Shown here: positions 14,936 through 17,397 of the stretch, piece by piece
Position numbering within the stretch: the stretch's first letter is position 1
Layout of the letters: every line of letters begins with the position of its first letter
Origin: Gemmatimonadota bacterium
GTDB taxonomy: Bacteria > Latescibacterota > UBA2968 > UBA8231
NCBI GenBank assembly: GCA_028875335.1
Contig: JAPPEF010000284.1
Span: forward strand, 1-17,397
DNA: 17,397 bases
Direction of reading: 5' to 3'
Notes under the pieces: model-generated
What the model was told of the DNA's origin: nothing
The model's input: the letters and a program-made list of their open reading frames with translations, nothing else
Database searches by the model: none
Program-made: the position numbers and the translations under genes

Positions 14936-16678
14936 ATGAGCAATAGAAAACCATGGACCTGGCAAGGATGCGGGTTGGTACTCATGTGGAGTCTCGCGGC
15001 GTGTTCGCCGAGTGCGGAGATCGTCCTTGAACCCGGTGTGGTGGCGCGCATTGATTCCACGTCGATCTCGGCTGACGAGATGCGCGATTTTGTCGTCCAG
15101 ATGCCCCAATCTTTGCGCCTGCAGGGACAGGACGACCCCGTGCGGAAGCGCTACCTGCGCAGTCTGCTGGGCAAGTCCCTGCTCCTACTAGAAGCCAAAG
15201 AGCGGGGATTGGACACCGCTCAGGTGGTCCAGACTAAGGCGATGCAGTACTGGCGTCAGCACTTGGTCGATACCTACCGCCAGATCGCACTGGTGCCCAA
15301 TGTGCAGATTTCAGAGGAGGAGATACGCGACTATTTCGCCGACAGTGGCCTAGACCGCAAGCGTCAGATGGCAGGCATTCTGGTGGAAGAAGACAGTACC
15401 GCACAGCAAATCTATAAGCAACTTGCAGGAGGTGGGGATTTTGCCCAACTGGCTGCCGAACATACCATAGACGAACGGTCGGCTACCCAGGGAGGCGTAC
15501 TGGGATTTATCGATCTGGAGCAGGCCCGCAGGTTGCAGATTCCAGACGAGCTGTTTCGCAGTCTGCCGAACGGACAGCTATCCCCGATCCTGCCCTTGGG
15601 CACGCGCTACCAAATCGTGCGTTTCCTCCAGGACCAACCCGTGCCGTTAGAAGAAAAACGACAGCAGATTCGCGCTATGCTCTACGAACGCAAGCGGCTA
15701 GAGCAGGAAAGGGCGGAAATCGCGTCCCTCACCCGCAAGCTGGACGTACAGCTAGTGATAGAGGGATTGGAGCTTTTATTGAATAAAGCGGCGCTCCACA
15801 CCCGGTTGCGCCTCACCCATCTGGCCGACGGGGAGGCGGACCAGCCCCTCTTTACCTATAAGGGAGGGCAGATTTCTCTGGGAGATTACCTCAATGCCCT
15901 GTGGGGGGATATGCGAGCCCTGTCCGGCTGGGGGGTACGGGACAGTGCCGAGGTGGTTGATACAGCGAGGGAACTGGTCTTGACACCAGTTTTGTTGGCA
16001 GAGGCGGCGCAGCGGGCCGGATTAGAGGAGATGGCGGATGGACAACAGCGATGGCAGGAAATACGCACGGAATTCATGATTAAACAGCTCCGCCAGGAAG
16101 AGGTCATTGATCAATCCGAGGCAAGCTTGGAAGAAGCTAGGGATTTTTACGAGGACAATGAGGATTTGTTCAGGGAACCGGCCCAGTACATTGTCGTTGA
16201 AGTGCTGGTCGAGACCGAGGTGGAAGCCGTCGGTTTGCTGCGCGCCATCGCACAAGGTGCGACCTTGGGAATGCTCGCGCAAAAGCACACCATTCGCCCA
16301 GGTATGCAGGAAGAAGATGGCTTGCTGCATCTGGGTGAATACGAGCGGCTGACTCTGCCGAGGTTCTTCAAGGCAGTAAAAGCGGCCGACCTCGACAAAA
16401 TCACCGGCCCGGTGCACGTTGAAGACGGATACAGCATTTTCAAGCTTCTCAACCGCCAGGGAGGGGAAGTATCTCCCTTTTTTCAAGTCGAAAAAAAGGC
16501 GCGGGCTTTGGTGCGCGGAGAGAAGCGAGAGCAACTTTTTGAGGAATTGATCGACGACCTGCTGGACAAGTACAAAGAGCGGATCGCCGTATCTGACAGC
16601 GCATTGGCGGCGGCCCTACCCGATACGTTCCTACAGCGTCATGCACGGGAAGCCCCGATCAAGGGCGATGGTTCGTAA
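14936..16678 (+). CDS. Lipoprotein with two parvulin-type peptidyl-prolyl isomerase domains
   Basis: 580 residues, SurA/PrsA-like folding helper. The lipobox LAAC places the lipid-bearing cysteine at residue 23, so it is membrane-anchored outside the cytoplasm. A helical N-terminal chaperone region (about 30-140) precedes parvulin-like domain 1 (from 144, AGILVEEDS, through GGVLGFIDL) and a second domain (from 418, IVVEVLVETE, through GLLHLGEYE), separated by a long helical linker. Domain 2 is more diverged, so isomerase activity there is uncertain. The ATG is eight bases after the protein B stop, with no strong Shine-Dalgarno, suggesting coupling. Set between secreted paralogues B and C, it probably assists folding or export of the cassette products, as PrsA and SurA do for exported proteins (inference). 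Confidence 0.85.
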   Translation: MSNRKPWTWQGCGLVLMWSLAACSPSAEIVLEPGVVARIDSTSISADEMRDFVVQMPQSLRLQGQDDPVRKRYLRSLLGKSLLLLEAKERGLDTAQVVQTKAMQYWRQHLVDTYRQIALVPNVQISEEEIRDYFADSGLDRKRQMAGILVEEDSTAQQIYKQLAGGGDFAQLAAEHTIDERSATQGGVLGFIDLEQARRLQIPDELFRSLPNGQLSPILPLGTRYQIVRFLQDQPVPLEEKRQQIRAMLYERKRLEQERAEIASLTRKLDVQLVIEGLELLLNKAALHTRLRLTHLADGEADQPLFTYKGGQISLGDYLNALWGDMRALSGWGVRDSAEVVDTARELVLTPVLLAEAAQRAGLEEMADGQQRWQEIRTEFMIKQLRQEEVIDQSEASLEEARDFYEDNEDLFREPAQYIVVEVLVETEVEAVGLLRAIAQGATLGMLAQKHTIRPGMQEEDGLLHLGEYERLTLPRFFKAVKAADLDKITGPVHVEDGYSIFKLLNRQGGEVSPFFQVEKKARALVRGEKREQLFEELIDDLLDKYKERIAVSDSALAAALPDTFLQRHAREAPIKGDGS

Positions 16679-16712
16679 CACGTAGGTACGTCTTTACCTA
16701 GGACAATAGGTT

Positions 16713-17397
16713 ATGGAACGCCGTTTACCTGCGCAGTACTCGATGATTTGGGAAACAGCCGTGAGGAGATTGACGCTCGGTTTTGTAGCCCTTTTTCTCC
16801 CTATGGTTCTAAACGGGGTATGGGCCCAGTCGAAGGGTTACAGTCTGGGTGCGGACCGGGTAGAGGTGCGGACCCAAGCGCATTGGCAGGCTTGGGAGTT
16901 CCCGAGTGATATGGTGACGATAACTCCGTCTGGCTCGGTGCAGTCCAGATTCATACAAGTACCGCACAACGCCGTATTGAATGCGGCCGACTTTAGCTAT
17001 CCCATTGATGGCAGCTTGCAAGATCAGTACGCCAATTCGTTCAAGGATGAAAATAACACGCTGCTGGCGCGCGGCGGGATCAAAAGGGTTGGTTCAAATC
17101 CACAGCTAGCGGAGCGGGCCATTGACGCAGATCCGACTACAGCTTGGGAGCCGGATTCGGCCGATCCCCTGCGGGACTGGGTGTTGGAGATTGATCTTGG
17201 CCGTCTGGTATCGGCCACCAAGGTCGTTGTGCGCTTTGCAGAAGAAGGGGATCCGTTTCTGCAATTCAGGGTGCATTCGGCAGGGGGGCAAAACCCCTTT
17301 GGCACGGCCGATCGCAGCGGTGCCTTGGATTACACCCTAGTGGGCGGCACTACCCAGCCCAATCGCGACCAGCGAGTCTTTGAGTTCGACCTCGCAC
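16713..17397 (+). CDS. Secreted discoidin-like protein C, 3' end outside window
   Basis: Open frame from ATG 16713 through the last base, 228 complete codons seen. A signal peptide is present: LTLGFVALFLPMVLNGVWAQ. A discoidin (F5/8 type C)-like region follows: AERAIDADPTTAW (133-145), IDLG (160-163) and KVVVRF. This is the same signature as in A and B (DGDxxTAF...DLG...VxF), and closer to the textbook form. ATG 16743 is an alternative start; neither has a strong Shine-Dalgarno, though AGG precedes 16713 by two bases. Whether it carries the FlgD/CHU_C-like tail of A and B cannot be seen. It is 34 bp after the lipoprotein gene, the gap holding a small TAGGTA/TACCTA inverted repeat (16683-16700). 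Confidence 0.75.
   Translation, partial: MERRLPAQYSMIWETAVRRLTLGFVALFLPMVLNGVWAQSKGYSLGADRVEVRTQAHWQAWEFPSDMVTITPSGSVQSRFIQVPHNAVLNAADFSYPIDGSLQDQYANSFKDENNTLLARGGIKRVGSNPQLAERAIDADPTTAWEPDSADPLRDWVLEIDLGRLVSATKVVVRFAEEGDPFLQFRVHSAGGQNPFGTADRSGALDYTLVGGTTQPNRDQRVFEFDLA

Noticed and set aside
1..17397. CRISPR arrays, tRNA or rRNA genes, insertion sequences, attachment sites
   Set aside because: No regularly spaced repeats, cloverleaf-like sequence, transposase motif or terminal inverted repeats were seen by eye.

Overview
The window looks like chromosomal DNA from a moderately GC-rich, Gram-negative bacterium. It has lipoprotein and Sec signal peptides, a predicted outer-membrane-type protein, normal Shine-Dalgarno sites and recognisable -35/-10 promoters. 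C-terminal domains that mix FlgD-Ig features with the PNGDG-ND motif of gliding-motility-associated domains point to the FCB side of the bacterial tree, perhaps an uncultured phylum such as Latescibacterota. That placement is inference; there is no rRNA or other marker gene to test it.

Left part (1-4074, minus strand): a 7Fe ferredoxin (cut by the window edge), a small conserved-looking protein of unknown function, a siroheme nitrite/sulfite reductase with a C-terminal helical extension, and a GalU-type UTP-glucose-1-phosphate uridylyltransferase. The reductase and the unknown protein are 6 bp apart. The ferredoxin has its own promoter and is a plausible electron donor for the reductase.

Middle part (4115-7039, plus strand): a strong sigma70-like promoter drives a tight three-gene operon. 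It encodes an Nramp-related membrane transporter lacking the classic DPGN motif, a fusion of a CinA-C-like domain with a complete nucleotidyltransferase domain, and a stand-alone Smr-domain protein. Gaps are 6 and 4 bp.

Right part (7096-17397, plus strand): an envelope/secretion cassette, the most interesting section. A promoter overlapping a perfect palindrome and a helically phased direct repeat precedes, in order: secreted paralogue A; an 889-residue predicted outer-membrane protein with an Asp/Asn-rich, EF-hand-containing insert; a CBM9-like secreted protein with its own promoter and leader; a strong hairpin; secreted paralogue B; a lipoprotein with two parvulin-type domains; and a related protein C that runs off the window. 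A, B and C share a discoidin-like signature, and A and B end in the FlgD/CHU_C-like domain. A working model is a surface-assembly locus: a barrel protein, a periplasmic foldase and several modular exported adhesin-like or carbohydrate-binding proteins. No transfer genes, insertion sequences, CRISPR arrays or RNA genes were seen, and no stretch over 300 bp lacks a gene.
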